Shown: positions 1-8,576 of the stretch, one piece after another
Numbering within the stretch: the stretch's first letter is position 1
Layout: each line of letters begins with the position of its first letter
Assembly: GCA_003249225.1 (NCBI GenBank)
Contig: QKJQ01000021.1
Coordinates: forward strand, 80,598 to 144,597
Direction: 5' to 3'
Length of the DNA stretch: 64,000 bases
Origin: Clostridia bacterium
Lineage (GTDB): Bacteria; Bacillota; Clostridia; Lachnospirales; Lachnospiraceae
The notes under the pieces: generated by a model
Told to the model about the DNA's origin: nothing
The model's input: only the letters and a program-made list of their open reading frames with translations
The model's database searches: none
Position numbers and translations under genes: made by a program

Positions 1-228
1 ACAGTTCTTACAGTTTGATTTTTTTAACTTTAAAAAATCAGTCATGGTTCTTGTGTACCTGCTTCCTGCGCGGGGAGCGCAAAATCATTGCGGGGGGAAT
101 TGTGCGTGGGGACTGGATAAAGTTTATGATTTACCATTTTTACATTACAAAACATGTTCTTATAAACCTTATTCAGGAAATGTCTCTGTGCTACGAAGTC
201 ACTTACAAAAGTGATTTTGTAAACCTAT

Positions 229-291
229 TAGCTTATAAAAGCTATTTGCTTATGCAAGCTATTTGCTTTTGAAAGCGATTTGCTTATAAAA
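229..291. repeat. short imperfect direct repeats
   Basis: The core GCTATTTGCTT (or GCGATTTGCTT) occurs three times in about 60 bases, mixed with CTTATAAAA. It sits just beyond the stop codon of the minus-strand ferredoxin gene. Nothing else in bases 1 to 283 looks like a gene. The function is unknown; it could be slippage-derived. Confidence 0.4.
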
Positions 292-523
292 CCGGAAGAA
301 TCTCTGTGCTGAAAAAGCTTTCGGTTGTCTCCGGTGTAAGAGAGTAAGGTTTTTCATCGACCGTAACACATACTCCATTGGTGCAGTTATTCATACAGAA
401 GGTGCCAGAGAGCTCGACTTTGTCTTTGACATTATGATCAGAAATCAAACGCTGTAATTCTTCAACAATCTGTCTGGACCCTTTTAAGTGACAGGAGCTC
501 CCAATACATACAGTAATTTTCAT
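284..523 (-). CDS. small thioredoxin-like [2Fe-2S] ferredoxin
   Basis: A 79-residue protein of the thioredoxin-like [2Fe-2S] ferredoxin fold, as in NuoE/HymA C-terminal domains. Four cysteines fit the usual ligand pattern: Cys6 and Cys11 in a C-x4-C pair near the N terminus, then Cys43 and Cys47 (C-x3-C). A further Cys52 follows. Single-domain members are common in anaerobic Firmicutes, often near hydrogenase or electron-transfer genes, and probably carry electrons in the cytoplasm. Here the upstream neighbour is an APH-like kinase, with a 107-base gap holding a 12-bp hairpin, so co-transcription is uncertain. The ribosome site (GGGATGAAAG) is weak. Partner proteins cannot be inferred from this window. 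Confidence 0.85.
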   Translation of the reverse strand: MKITVCIGSSCHLKGSRQIVEELQRLISDHNVKDKVELSGTFCMNNCTNGVCVTVDEKPYSLTPETTESFFSTEILPVL

Positions 524-536
524 CTTTCATCCCAGA

Positions 537-574
537 CGAAACGAAAGGCTATCTGAATATAACCTTTCGTTTCG
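537..574. terminator. 12-bp hairpin between APH-like gene and ferredoxin
   Basis: A perfect inverted repeat, CGAAACGAAAGG with CCTTTCGTTTCG and a 14-base loop. A T-rich tract follows only on the plus strand, yet both flanking genes are on the minus strand. On the minus strand the hairpin ends about 13 bases before the ferredoxin ATG, so it may be a weak terminator or a 5'-leader structure. Confidence 0.5.
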
Positions 575-630
575 TTTTCCTTTCTTATCATTTTCTATGG
601 AATTGCCCTAATCCATTTTTTGTTATCCAA

Positions 631-1380
631 TTATTGATAGTCTACAACCGATACCCAGCGAAGCAGCAGCTCTTTTTCTTCGGTACGTCCCTTAACAGAC
701 TGGGAAGCAGCTACGATCGGGATCCATTTTTGTACATATTGTTTTGCTGTATCGCTTAAAAGACAGAAGCGTGTCAGATATTTTTCTGCAAGGTCTTCTT
801 TGCCGTCCAGGTGGAACAGTAGGTAGGTTCTTGCTACATCAGCAGATGCATTGCCTTGTGTAACATGTGACCAGTCAAGGATGTATGGAATTCCTTCTTT
901 GTTGATGATAATATTGGTTGGATTAAAATCACCGTGACAGATCTTGTTGTGCTTTGGCATGCCTTCGAGTGTTGTGTGAAGGTCATATCGAGTGGTCGCA
1001 TCAAGGGTCGTCTCTGAGATCTTACGGCTCATTTTATCTTTCAGTTTATTCAGCATAGGAGATTTCTGAGCGTGTACTTCCATTTGCAGTTTGATGAATA
1101 ATTCAAGGTATTCATCTTCCTTTTCCGGATGTTCTTCCATCAGCTGTGCCAGGGTCTTTCCCTCGATGAACTCTGTTACGATCGCCCATTTGCCGTCGAT
1201 CATTTTTACTTCGATGATTTTAGGAATGTGCAGGGAGGTTTCTTCAACCCTTGCATGATTCAAAGCTTCATTTAGTATATCAGCTTTTGAATACTCCTTG
1301 TCAAATACTTTAACAGCGTAATCCCCATCACGATATATAGTTTTTGATGTGCGGACTGCGATCACCTTTTCTAGTTTCAT
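631..1380 (-). CDS. APH-like phosphotransferase (aminoglycoside/choline kinase fold)
   Basis: A 249-residue protein-kinase-like phosphotransferase of the APH/choline kinase superfamily. The catalytic loop reads HGDFNPTN at about residue 148, the usual HGDxxxxN pattern with catalytic Asp and metal-binding Asn. It is followed by the metal-binding ILDWSH motif about 15 residues later. An ATP-binding N-lobe with AVKVF near residue 25 and VTEFIEG at the hinge are visible. The start has a good ribosome site (AAGGAGG). The substrate is not predictable: family members phosphorylate aminoglycosides, choline, homoserine, thiamine or fructosamines. Nothing nearby suggests resistance, so a metabolic or housekeeping role is as likely. 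Confidence 0.75.
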   Translation of the reverse strand: MKLEKVIAVRTSKTIYRDGDYAVKVFDKEYSKADILNEALNHARVEETSLHIPKIIEVKMIDGKWAIVTEFIEGKTLAQLMEEHPEKEDEYLELFIKLQMEVHAQKSPMLNKLKDKMSRKISETTLDATTRYDLHTTLEGMPKHNKICHGDFNPTNIIINKEGIPYILDWSHVTQGNASADVARTYLLFHLDGKEDLAEKYLTRFCLLSDTAKQYVQKWIPIVAASQSVKGRTEEKELLLRWVSVVDYQ

Positions 1381-1440
1381 AAAATGCCTCCTTCTTACTG
1401 CTTTTGGCAGTAGCTTGATTTTTATGATTGTAAATGATGA

Positions 1441-4059
1441 TTATGCCTTCTGGCCGTCCTTGCCATAATAAACATTTAAGTACATCTGTTTCATTTCGCT
1501 CATCAGCGGATATCTTGGGTTAGCCCCTGTACACTGGTCGTCGAATGCCTGCTCAACCATATCGTCAAGACGTGCAAGGAAATCTTTTTCGTCAATGCCG
1601 TATTCACGGATGGTCTTCTTTATACCGACTTTTGCTTTCAGTTCATCGAGTGCAGCGATCAGGTTATCTAACTTCTCGTTGTCATTCTTGCCTTTGATTC
1701 CAAGATAATCAGCAATTTCAGCATAGCGAGCCAGGGTGTGAGGGTGATCGTACTGTGAGAAGGTTCCCATCTTGACCGGTGTTTCGGATGCGTTGAAGCG
1801 AAGAACTTCATCAATCATTAACGCATTGGCAACACCATGTGGCAGGTGGTGGAAGGCACCGAGTTTGTGAGCAAGGGAGTGGCAGATACCAAGGAAGGCA
1901 TTAGCGAAAGCCATACCAGCCATAGCAGCAGCATTTGCCATCTTCTCACGGGCAACCGGATCATTCGGACCATTGTCATAAGCACGAGGAAGATATTCGA
2001 AGATGACCTTCAATGCCTGCAGGGCAAGACCATCCGTCATATCAGTTTGGAGCATTGCTGCATAAGCTTCGAGTGCATGTGTTACAGCATCGATACCGGA
2101 AGCAGCCGTTAAGCCCTTTGGTGCATTCATCATCATGTCTGCATCTATAATAGCCATATCAGGCATTAACTCATAATCTGCGAGCGGGTATTTGATTCCG
2201 GTTGTTTCATCTGTGATAACAGCGAAAGGAGTAACCTCAGAACCTGTACCGGCAGTTGTTGGAACTGCAATAAAGTAAGCTTTTTCACCCATTTTCGGGA
2301 AAGCGTAAATACGTTTTCTGATATCAACAAAGCGCATTGCCATATCAAGGAAGTCAGCTTCCGGATGCTCATAGAGAACCCACATGATCTTGGCTGCATC
2401 CATGGCAGATCCACCGCCGACAGCAATGATGCAGTCCGGCTCAAAGGATGTCATGAGTTTTGCACCGATTCTTGCTGAACTAAGGGAAGGATCTGGTTCA
2501 ACATCAGAGAAGGTAGTATGAACAATACCCATCTCATCAAGTTTGTCAGTTACAGCCTTTGTATATCCATTCTTGAACAGGAAGCTATCTGTTACGATAA
2601 ATACTTTCTTCTTGCCAAGTACATTCTTTAATTCATCAAGCGCTACAGGCAGACAGCCTTTCTTCATATAAACTTTATCAGGAGTGCGGAACCAAAGCAT
2701 ATTTTCTCTCCTTTCGGCAACGGTTTTAATATTGAGCAGATGTTTTACACCAACATTTTCAGATACGCTGTTTCCGCCCCAGGAACCGCAGCCAAGGGTA
2801 AGAGAAGGTGCAAGTTTGAAGTTATAAAGGTCACCGATACCACCGTGAGAAGAAGGTGTGTTTACAAGAATACGGCAGGTCTTCATTCTGGCAGCAAATG
2901 CGTCCAGTTTTTCTTTTTCAGTTACAACATTTAAATATACGGAAGAAGTATGTCCATATCCACCGTCTGCAATCAGGTGTTCTGCCTTATCAAGAGCATC
3001 TTCGAAGGATTTTGCTTTGTACATGGCAAGGACCGGAGACAGCTTTTCGTGAGCAAATTCTTCTGCAATATCAACGCTTTCTACTTCACCGATCAGGATC
3101 TTGGTGCTCTCAGCAACATCAACGCCCGCAAGTTTTGCGATAGTAAATGCAGACTGTCCAACGATCTTTGCATTCAGACCACCGTTAATGATAATGGTCT
3201 TTCTTACTTTTTCAGTTTCTGCTTTATTAAGGAAATAGCAGCCTCGCTTGCTGAATTCATCTTTAACAGCTTTGTATACTTTATCAAGAACGATAACAGA
3301 CTGTTCGGAAGCACAGATCATTCCGTTATCAAATGTCTTTGAATGAATAATGGAGTTAACCGCAAGTAAAAGATCGGCTGTATCATCAATGATGGCAGGA
3401 GTATTACCGGCACCAACACCGATTGCCGGCTTTCCTGAAGAGTAAGCAGCTTTTACCATACCAGGACCACCAGTCGCAAGGATGATATCAGCTTCTTTCA
3501 TTACCATATTTGTGAGTTCAAGAGAAGGAACATCGATCCAGCTGATAATTCCTTCCGGAGCACCGGCAGCAACAGCAGCATCAAGAACGATTTTAGCAGC
3601 TGCAATGGTACATCCCTTTGCTCTTGGATGAGGACTGATGATGATGGCATTTCTTGTCTTTAATGCGATAAGAGTCTTAAAAATAGCAGTTGAGGTCGGG
3701 TTCGTTGTAGGGATTACGGCTGCGATAACACCGATCGGATCGGCAATCTTTTTAATACCGAATTCCTTGTCTTCTTCGACAACACCACAGGTCTTTGTAT
3801 CTTTGTAGGCATTATAAATATATTCAGAAGCGTAGTGATTTTTAATTACCTTATCTTCAACGATTCCCATTCCAGTTTCCTGGACTGCCATCTTAGCAAG
3901 CGGGATTCTCTGTTTGTTTGCAGCTGTTGCTGCTGCAAGGAAGATCTTATCTACCTGTTCCTGTGAATAGGTCGCAAACTCTGCCTGTACTTTTCTAAGT
4001 TCTGCAATAGCTGCACCCAGTTTTTCTACGCTGTCAATGATTTCTCGGTTCTTACTCAT
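1441..4059 (-). CDS. adhE: bifunctional acetaldehyde-CoA/alcohol dehydrogenase
   Basis: AdhE reduces acetyl-CoA to acetaldehyde and then ethanol, using two NADH, and forms cytoplasmic spirosomes in known members. The N-terminal half is a CoA-acylating aldehyde dehydrogenase with catalytic Cys249 in NGMICASEQ. The C-terminal half is an iron-dependent alcohol dehydrogenase with GGGSAMDAAK (cofactor binding) and the metal-ligand stretch GICHSLAHKLGAFHHLPHG. At 872 residues it has the full family length. An ATG 69 bases further upstream is open, but the chosen ATG has GGAGG six bases before it, and that site lies inside the longer reading frame. It follows rex by 87 bases, so NADH-dependent control is expected. 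Confidence 0.97.
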   Translation of the reverse strand: MSKNREIIDSVEKLGAAIAELRKVQAEFATYSQEQVDKIFLAAATAANKQRIPLAKMAVQETGMGIVEDKVIKNHYASEYIYNAYKDTKTCGVVEEDKEFGIKKIADPIGVIAAVIPTTNPTSTAIFKTLIALKTRNAIIISPHPRAKGCTIAAAKIVLDAAVAAGAPEGIISWIDVPSLELTNMVMKEADIILATGGPGMVKAAYSSGKPAIGVGAGNTPAIIDDTADLLLAVNSIIHSKTFDNGMICASEQSVIVLDKVYKAVKDEFSKRGCYFLNKAETEKVRKTIIINGGLNAKIVGQSAFTIAKLAGVDVAESTKILIGEVESVDIAEEFAHEKLSPVLAMYKAKSFEDALDKAEHLIADGGYGHTSSVYLNVVTEKEKLDAFAARMKTCRILVNTPSSHGGIGDLYNFKLAPSLTLGCGSWGGNSVSENVGVKHLLNIKTVAERRENMLWFRTPDKVYMKKGCLPVALDELKNVLGKKKVFIVTDSFLFKNGYTKAVTDKLDEMGIVHTTFSDVEPDPSLSSARIGAKLMTSFEPDCIIAVGGGSAMDAAKIMWVLYEHPEADFLDMAMRFVDIRKRIYAFPKMGEKAYFIAVPTTAGTGSEVTPFAVITDETTGIKYPLADYELMPDMAIIDADMMMNAPKGLTAASGIDAVTHALEAYAAMLQTDMTDGLALQALKVIFEYLPRAYDNGPNDPVAREKMANAAAMAGMAFANAFLGICHSLAHKLGAFHHLPHGVANALMIDEVLRFNASETPVKMGTFSQYDHPHTLARYAEIADYLGIKGKNDNEKLDNLIAALDELKAKVGIKKTIREYGIDEKDFLARLDDMVEQAFDDQCTGANPRYPLMSEMKQMYLNVYYGKDGQKA

Positions 4060-4074
4060 TTTTTCCTCCATTCT

Positions 4075-4093
4075 TGCGCGATAAAGTCGCGCA
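4075..4093 (-). promoter_or_regulatory. GC-rich hairpin in the adhE leader
   Basis: TGCGCGA and TCGCGCA pair perfectly around a 5-base loop. On the minus strand it ends about 8 bases before the adhE Shine-Dalgarno sequence, in the rex-adhE gap. It could affect message processing or translation. No T-run follows, so it is not an intrinsic terminator. Confidence 0.45.
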
Positions 4094-4146
4094 GTTGAAA
4101 TTAGTGCCGGGAATGATATGTGATTCATTCGATAACCCGATGTTAC

Positions 4147-4779
4147 CTAATCTGTAAATTTTTCCATTAGATGCCTTGATAAGACAGCCAGTGATGCTGC
4201 CATGTTCTCATTTTTTACGAGAATGTGCTCCGGTACATCAAGGTGGGTCGGTGCAAAATTCCATACGGCAAGGATTCCGCTTGCTACCATTAAGTCACAG
4301 ATCGACTGGGCAGCTGTTGTTGGGACTGTAATAATTCCGATACGTATCTTCATTCGATCACAGATATCACTCAGTTTGGTCAGTGGCAGAATCGGAACAT
4401 TTCCTTCTTTCTGTCCAGCCAGAGAATCGTCATTATCAAAAGCGGCTACGATATTCAATCCATATTCTTTAAATCCGTCATAGGTAAGCAGTGCTTTGCC
4501 AAGTTTTCCGGAACCGACTAAAATGGCATCGTTGCTGTCATTATAGCCAAGATAATTTTCAAGGTCTCGGATTAATGTGATCCTGCAGAATCCAACTTTT
4601 GGCTTACCACCAGAACTGACGGAGGCTAAATCTTTTCTGACCTGTATTTCGTGAAGACCCAGTGCTTCGGCAATTGCTTTTGAAGATAAATAGGCTGCAG
4701 ACTGCATAGAGTCTGATTTCAAGAGGTTTAAATAGATCGGAAGCCGTTGCAGGGTCTGGACAGAAACGGATGTAACCAT
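4147..4779 (-). CDS. rex: redox-sensing transcriptional repressor Rex
   Basis: Rex senses the NADH/NAD+ ratio and represses fermentation genes when NADH is low. This 210-residue protein has the family layout. Residues 1 to 80 form a winged helix, including the recognition stretch LGLHEIQVRKDL. A Rossmann domain follows, with the dinucleotide loop LVGSGKLGKAL, and then a C-terminal swapped helix. The start has AAAGGAGT about 9 bases upstream. A Rex-type operator lies 23 to 40 bases before the ATG, so it probably controls its own transcription and, by read-through, adhE. The order rex then adhE on one strand supports the function of both. Confidence 0.96.
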   Translation of the reverse strand: MVTSVSVQTLQRLPIYLNLLKSDSMQSAAYLSSKAIAEALGLHEIQVRKDLASVSSGGKPKVGFCRITLIRDLENYLGYNDSNDAILVGSGKLGKALLTYDGFKEYGLNIVAAFDNDDSLAGQKEGNVPILPLTKLSDICDRMKIRIGIITVPTTAAQSICDLMVASGILAVWNFAPTHLDVPEHILVKNENMAASLAVLSRHLMEKFTD

Positions 4780-4801
4780 GGATTGTACTCCTTTCGTACG
4801 T

Positions 4802-4819
4802 TTGATAATATTTTAACAA
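4802..4819 (-). promoter_or_regulatory. Rex operator upstream of rex-adhE
   Basis: TTGATAATATTTTAACAA matches the clostridial Rex consensus TTGTTAA-N4-TTAACAA at 13 of 14 fixed positions. It lies directly upstream of the rex ribosome site, where a repressor would block initiation of rex-adhE transcription. Confidence 0.8.
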
Positions 4820-4846
4820 TCTCCTCTCATTATGGAAGATACAAGA

Positions 4847-4880
4847 ATGGTATATCGATATACAATTATCGATATACCAT
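4847..4880. repeat. perfect 14-bp inverted repeat between lysR and rex
   Basis: ATGGTATATCGATA and its exact complement are separated by six bases. It begins just past the lysR stop codon. No T-run follows on the minus strand, so it is a poor intrinsic terminator. It could be an operator for an unknown regulator, or a hairpin protecting the lysR 3' end. The rex promoter must lie in the same ~105-base gap. Confidence 0.6.
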
Positions 4881-4883
4881 TAT

Positions 4884-5837
4884 CTATAGAGAGTCAAGAG
4901 GTTCGTGTCCAATAACTAGTGAATCAATTGTCAGTTTTACTTTATTTATAAATGCTGTATCTTCGTTGTTGAACCGATATCCGTTCCGGTAGATCAATAC
5001 ATCACAGAACCTGTTATCAGCCTGATTACAGGATACGGTCGTTAGTTCATACCGATCCAGTATATCCTGTGGCATTGGAGATACCAGCATATAAGTGTTG
5101 GGAACGGAGCTTAAAAGCTCAAGCTGGCTGGCTCTTTCATAGATAGAAATCGAGTGTTCCAGGGAAACGGTAGCTGCGTACTGTTTTGAGGTTAGGGATG
5201 GCAGGGAAGGCGTTGTAATATCTCCATGCGTTATCTCAAGAAGCTCCTGTAAATCCTCTTTTGACAGTGAACTTCTATCTGCGAAGGGATGTTTTTTTGA
5301 CAGAAGTATTGTTGCGTTGAATTCGAACAGCAAATCGGATCTAAGATCATTTTCATTTAAAAGATTCAAATACTGTTTTTCATACACAAGGGGATAGCGA
5401 ATGATGCCTAGGTTGTACAGACTGTCACTGACACCGGATATGGTATCGATGGAATTAGCTTCCTTATAATTAAGGAGAATTTTTTTTGTTGCGGACAGAT
5501 CTTTCGTAAAGTTAATAAAAGCCTGAGCTATATAACTGGCCCTTGGTACACAGACATCGATCCGGTGAGCGTCGTTAGCTTTCCCACTGAATATCGCTTC
5601 CATCTCATCTACTTTTGACAGAATTGCTCTTGCATGATATAGGAACTCAGCTCCGCGTTTTGTTGGAACGACTCCTTTTGAGTTCCGGTTAAAGATCGTG
5701 ATCTGCAGTGAATCTTCAAGTTCGCGTATGGCTTTGCTAAGGTGCGGCTGTGCCATAAATAAATTCTCCGCAGCTTTGGAAATCGATCCGGTTTTTTCTA
5801 CTTCTATAGCATATCGTAATTGCATCAGGTTGTTCAT
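4884..5837 (-). CDS. LysR-family transcriptional regulator
   Basis: A 317-residue LysR-type regulator. The N-terminal winged helix-turn-helix (residues 3 to 62) has the typical text: SISKAAENLFMAQPHLSKAI, then LEDSLQITIFNR. A linker helix follows (about 65 to 85), and then an effector-binding domain of periplasmic-binding-protein fold. The effector is unknown. The gene ends about 105 bases before rex on the same strand, but the Rex operator and a perfect inverted repeat in between suggest separate control. LysR proteins usually regulate a divergent neighbour. The divergent gene here is the NfeD-like gene, 329 bases away, which is not a typical target. Confidence 0.93.
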   Translation of the reverse strand: MNNLMQLRYAIEVEKTGSISKAAENLFMAQPHLSKAIRELEDSLQITIFNRNSKGVVPTKRGAEFLYHARAILSKVDEMEAIFSGKANDAHRIDVCVPRASYIAQAFINFTKDLSATKKILLNYKEANSIDTISGVSDSLYNLGIIRYPLVYEKQYLNLLNENDLRSDLLFEFNATILLSKKHPFADRSSLSKEDLQELLEITHGDITTPSLPSLTSKQYAATVSLEHSISIYERASQLELLSSVPNTYMLVSPMPQDILDRYELTTVSCNQADNRFCDVLIYRNGYRFNNEDTAFINKVKLTIDSLVIGHEPLDSL

Positions 5838-6166
5838 TGTAACTCCAATCGTAATAATAAAACAAAGTGTGAAGTATGATTAAGCATACGTTCGTGTTCG
5901 TGTATGTGTCTAGATAATATTTGCAATAGTGAACATGCTGTTCGATGCAATCATATCATTAATTGTGAGAAAAGACAAGATTAGGAATGATACATTCTTG
6001 ATTTCAATGATGTATAAAAAGATAAGTCTTCCTGAAATTTTGCATTCATAACATGAAAAAAGCCATTCACGCAACGTACGTTGTAATTCGAAATTAACTG
6101 AGGTAAGATGAACTTAATAAAAAATAACGGAACCGTGAAGTGGATTCTGGGAAAGGAGCCAAATGT
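5838..6166. other. intergenic region between lysR and nfeD-like gene
   Basis: No gene is seen. It contains the 12-base perfect palindrome CAACGTACGTTG at 6072 to 6083, a possible operator, and the divergent promoters of the two flanking genes, which I could not place with confidence. Confidence 0.5.
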
Positions 6167-6604
6167 ATGGAAGCAATCTATTGGTTAATTATACTGGTTG
6201 TATTGATTGTAATTGAGATTATTACACTTGGTCTGACGACCATCTGGTTTGCCTGCGGAGCGCTGATTGCTTTTCTTGCAGCGAATCTGGGAGCAAGCCT
6301 TCCGGTTCAGATCATAATATTTATATTAGTTTCACTACTGCTTTTATTCTTTACAAGACCTATCGCAACAAAGTATTTGAATAAAAAACGTGTGAAGACC
6401 AATTATGAAGGTGTCATCGGAATGACAGCAAAGGTAACAGAAAAGATCGATAATTTTAATGCATCCGGTGCTGCAATCTGTAACGGACAGGAATGGACCG
6501 CACGAGCTGAAGTAGATCATAAGATCATTGAACCGGGCACCATTGTAAAAGTAGTTAGTGTTTCCGGTGTAAAACTTATTGTTACTGAATACAGAGAAGA
6601 GTGA
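6167..6604 (+). CDS. NfeD-like membrane protein
   Basis: A 145-residue protein of the short NfeD family. Two hydrophobic segments (about residues 4 to 36 and 42 to 66) are followed by a soluble OB-fold domain (about 80 to 140), with GMTAKVTEKI and PGTIVKVVSVSGVKLIV as the typical core strands. Family members pair genetically and physically with SPFH/stomatin proteins in membrane microdomains. The next gene, 142 bases on, is exactly such a protein. An upstream in-frame ATG exists, but the chosen ATG has AAAGGAG eight bases before it and begins right at the first membrane helix. Confidence 0.88.
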   Translation: MEAIYWLIILVVLIVIEIITLGLTTIWFACGALIAFLAANLGASLPVQIIIFILVSLLLLFFTRPIATKYLNKKRVKTNYEGVIGMTAKVTEKIDNFNASGAAICNGQEWTARAEVDHKIIEPGTIVKVVSVSGVKLIVTEYREE

Positions 6605-6746
6605 AAGAGATAGGAAGATAGTATCAGTGCACAAGTATGGTGAAAGCTATATAATAAAGAAGAAATAACTGGAAAATGCTTTGAGCTATGAAAATGGAAG
6701 AAGAAAAAGGAAGAAAAAAGAAAGAAACAAATAAGGAGGATATGTA

Positions 6747-7685
6747 ATGGGAACAATGGGATATTTATTTATTATTTTGGGAGTGATTGTGTTATTAATC
6801 ATTGCCTCCTGTGTAAAGATCGTTCCACAGGCGCAGGGATTTGTTATAGAGCGTCTTGGTGGATACAATGGAACCTGGAGCGTAGGTCTTCATTTTAAGA
6901 TGCCTCTTATTGATAAGGTGGCTAAAAGAGTATTACTGAAAGAACAGGTCGCAGACTTTCCGCCTCAGCCGGTTATCACAAAAGATAACGTTACCATGCG
7001 AATTGACACGGTAGTGTTCTATCAGATCACAGATCCAAAGCTTTTCGCTTATGGTGTTGAGAAACCACTTCTCGCAATTGAGAATCTGACAGCAACAACA
7101 CTTCGTAATATCATCGGTGATCTTGAACTTGACCAGACACTTACATCAAGAGAAGTTATCAATACAAAAATGCGTGTGGCACTTGACGTAGCAACAGATC
7201 CATGGGGAATTAAAGTAAACCGTGTTGAGTTAAAGAACATCATTCCTCCGGCAGCAATTCAGGATGCCATGGAGAAACAGATGAAAGCAGAGCGTGAACG
7301 ACGTGAAGCAATTCTTCGTGCAGAAGGTGAGAAAACAGCGACCGTACTTGTGGCAGAAGGTAAAAAAGCGTCTGTTATTCTGAATGCGGAAGCTGAAAAA
7401 GAATCTGCAATTCTTCGTGCTCAGGCGAAGAAAGAAGCAACCATTCGGGAAGCTGAAGGTGAGGCAGAAGCTATTCTTAAGATACAGCAGGCAAATGCCA
7501 ACGGTATTGAAATGCTTAACAAATCAGCACCGACTCAGCAGGTATTGCATTTAAAGAGCCTTGAATCATTCGCAAAGGCTGCAGACGGAAAAGCAACCAA
7601 GATTATCATTCCTTCTGAGATCCAAAGTCTTGCAGGACTTGTAAAAAGTATTGGAGAAGTAGCGAAGGAAGACGTTCAGCAATAG
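6747..7685 (+). CDS. SPFH/Band 7 (stomatin/paraslipin-like) protein
   Basis: A 312-residue slipin. It has one N-terminal membrane helix (residues 5 to 22), an SPFH domain (about 25 to 185) with the conserved VPQAQGFVIERLGGYNGTW and VNRVELKNIIPP stretches, and a long Glu/Ala/Lys-rich coiled coil (about 185 to 255). It probably oligomerises into ring-like scaffolds in the membrane together with NfeD, the product of the preceding gene. Family roles include quality control of membrane proteins and membrane microdomain organisation. The ribosome site AAGGAGG is strong. A hairpin terminator follows at 7709. Confidence 0.93.
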   Translation: MGTMGYLFIILGVIVLLIIASCVKIVPQAQGFVIERLGGYNGTWSVGLHFKMPLIDKVAKRVLLKEQVADFPPQPVITKDNVTMRIDTVVFYQITDPKLFAYGVEKPLLAIENLTATTLRNIIGDLELDQTLTSREVINTKMRVALDVATDPWGIKVNRVELKNIIPPAAIQDAMEKQMKAERERREAILRAEGEKTATVLVAEGKKASVILNAEAEKESAILRAQAKKEATIREAEGEAEAILKIQQANANGIEMLNKSAPTQQVLHLKSLESFAKAADGKATKIIIPSEIQSLAGLVKSIGEVAKEDVQQ

Positions 7686-7708
7686 AAACACTAAATTGAA
7701 AGATATTC

Positions 7709-7734
7709 AAAGAGCCGTTGAAAAACGGCTCTTT
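7709..7734 (+). terminator. intrinsic terminator after SPFH gene
   Basis: AAAGAGCCGTT pairs perfectly with AACGGCTCTTT around a GAAA tetraloop. It ends the nfeD-SPFH unit 24 bases after the stop codon. The T-run is short. Confidence 0.85.
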
Positions 7735-7831
7735 GTACGATAAAATGTAATTACGTTTATTTCAATGATTGGCATACCGAAGATAGTAAAAAAATGCCAT
7801 AAATCTTAAAAAGGAGAAGTGAGAATTTGTT

Positions 7832-8545
7832 ATGAAAATCATGGTTCTTGAAGATAACAGAGAAAGCCGCAGGGCACTAAAGGAACTAATCAGCAGTATT
7901 TCAGATGAAATCAGTGTGGAAGTTGCAGCGACCATAGAAGAGGCAGACAAGCTGATGGAAGACCCGATTCCGTTTGCTTTATTCCTTCTTGATATAAATA
8001 TGGATATGAGAAAAAGCGAAGATACCTCAGGACTTGACTTTGCAAAGAAGATTCGGGATGAAAAGCAATATGAGTTCACACCGATCGTGTTCATAACCTC
8101 GCTGGCGAACCTTGAAGTGACATCGTACCGCGAAGCACAGTGTTATTCCTACATTACGAAACCATTTCGCAAAAGTGAAGTAGAAAAGATCGTGCGGAAG
8201 GTATTAAGTCATCAGGAAGAACGGCAGGATAAGACGATTGTTGTAAAAAAAGATGGAGTTAATTACCGTATTAAAATCAATGAAATTATATCCATTCAGG
8301 CTATTATGCGCGGGGTAAGACTGACAATGGGTAAAGAGACCATGGATATACGGTATCTAACGCTCAAACAAATCCTGGAAAAAATCGATTCACCGGAGTT
8401 CATACAGTGTCACAGAATGTATATTATTAACACGGATTACATAGAATATGTTGATTCAGTAAATCAGCTGATTCAGCTAAAGGGACAATCATCTCCTGTA
8501 GAAATAGGGATTACATACAAAACAGCAATTAAGAAATGGCTATAA
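7832..8545 (+). CDS. LytTR-family response regulator (AgrA-like)
   Basis: A 237-residue response regulator. The receiver domain (residues 1 to 125) has the acidic pocket at Glu7/Asp8, the phosphoacceptor Asp54 in LFLLDIN, and the conserved Lys of YITKPF near residue 112. The C-terminal half is a LytTR DNA-binding domain, with the typical FIQCHRMYIIN stretch near residue 190. Members activate promoters with paired direct repeats. A GHKL sensor kinase follows 31 bases downstream, so the pair forms a two-component system of the AgrC/AgrA type. No AgrB or AgrD gene is present nearby, so the signal is unknown. Confidence 0.92.
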   Translation: MKIMVLEDNRESRRALKELISSISDEISVEVAATIEEADKLMEDPIPFALFLLDINMDMRKSEDTSGLDFAKKIRDEKQYEFTPIVFITSLANLEVTSYREAQCYSYITKPFRKSEVEKIVRKVLSHQEERQDKTIVVKKDGVNYRIKINEIISIQAIMRGVRLTMGKETMDIRYLTLKQILEKIDSPEFIQCHRMYIINTDYIEYVDSVNQLIQLKGQSSPVEIGITYKTAIKKWL

Positions 8546-8576
8546 ATAGGGTATGGCCAGGAGTAGGGAGGTTTGC

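Noticed and set aside
15..272. 85-codon open frame on plus strand at the left edge
   Set aside because: No ribosome site and no family features; it runs through the short repeats downstream of the ferredoxin gene.
2950..3342. 130-codon open frame opposite adhE
   Set aside because: It is the antisense of a well-conserved gene, with Phe/Ser/Cys-rich content typical of shadow frames.
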